DNA from: Ferrovum sp.
GTDB lineage: Bacteria; Pseudomonadota; Gammaproteobacteria; Burkholderiales; Ferrovaceae
DNA: 14,754 nucleotides
Direction: 5' to 3'
NCBI GenBank assembly: GCA_027450105.1
Contig: DAIDKJ010000015.1
Span: 1-14,754, forward strand
This document shows, piece by piece, positions 14,721 through 14,754 of the stretch. Numbering within the stretch: position 1 is the first letter of the stretch; the number at the start of each line of letters is the position of its first letter. A program made the position numbers and the translations under genes. The notes under the pieces are model-generated. The model saw only the letters and a list, made by a program, of their open reading frames with translations, was not told the DNA's origin and searched no databases.

Positions 14721-14754
14721 ATGTCCTTGTTCAACATTTTCTCCATTGCCGGCT
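14721..14754 (+). CDS. flgC: Flagellar basal-body rod protein FlgC, first codons only
   Basis: The ATG at 14721, five bases after the flgB stop, begins MSLFNIFSIAG, which matches the conserved FlgC start (MSLFxIFDIAGSAM). The window ends after 11 codons, so nothing more can be judged. Its position after flgB is the standard flgBC order. Confidence 0.85.
   Translation, partial: MSLFNIFSIAG

Overview
The window looks like a chromosomal piece of a GC-rich Gram-negative bacterium, most likely a beta- or gammaproteobacterium (or the related Acidithiobacillia). The ribF-ileS-lspA-ispH run, the tRNA with encoded CCA, the cysteine-free Fur-type regulator followed by an FolM/PTR1-like reductase, and flgA divergent from flgBC all fit. 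I cannot name the genus from the sequence alone.

Layout. Bases 1-100 hold a join: about 31 codons of a radical SAM protein in one frame stop and the C-terminal part of ribF begins in another frame. From 92 to 4802 is a housekeeping block on the + strand: ribF (3' part), ileS, lspA and ispH (flavin cofactor synthesis, isoleucine charging, lipoprotein maturation, last step of the MEP isoprenoid pathway). ribF/ileS and ileS/lspA each overlap by 8 bases. The fkpB gene that often sits between lspA and ispH is absent. Next come a Fur-family regulator with its own promoter and a pteridine-reductase-like SDR enzyme (4902-6146), then a promoter, a strong leader hairpin and a tRNA-Thr(CGT).

The middle (6332-9040) is a sensing/signalling block: a bacteriohemerythrin on the - strand, divergent from an HDOD gene and an HD-GYP c-di-GMP phosphodiesterase gene. 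A perfect sigma28-type -10 box lies just upstream of the HDOD gene.

From 9078 to 13359 three + strand genes form a compact cassette: a group II PLP-dependent decarboxylase, an unrecognised protein with a TPR-like N-terminus and an ATP-grasp C-terminus, and an unrecognised fold-type-I PLP enzyme of the class-V/cysteine-desulfurase type. Together they resemble a small-molecule biosynthetic unit (decarboxylation, ATP-dependent ligation, a second PLP reaction). I know of no named pathway for this set, and it is the best candidate here for an undescribed system.

The right end is flagellar: flgA (-) divergent from flgB and the first codons of flgC (+). No insertion sequence, CRISPR array, phage gene or convincing intrinsic terminator was seen. 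No stretch longer than about 300 bases lacks a gene; the longest gap (6740-6970) is the divergent bacteriohemerythrin/HDOD regulatory region.
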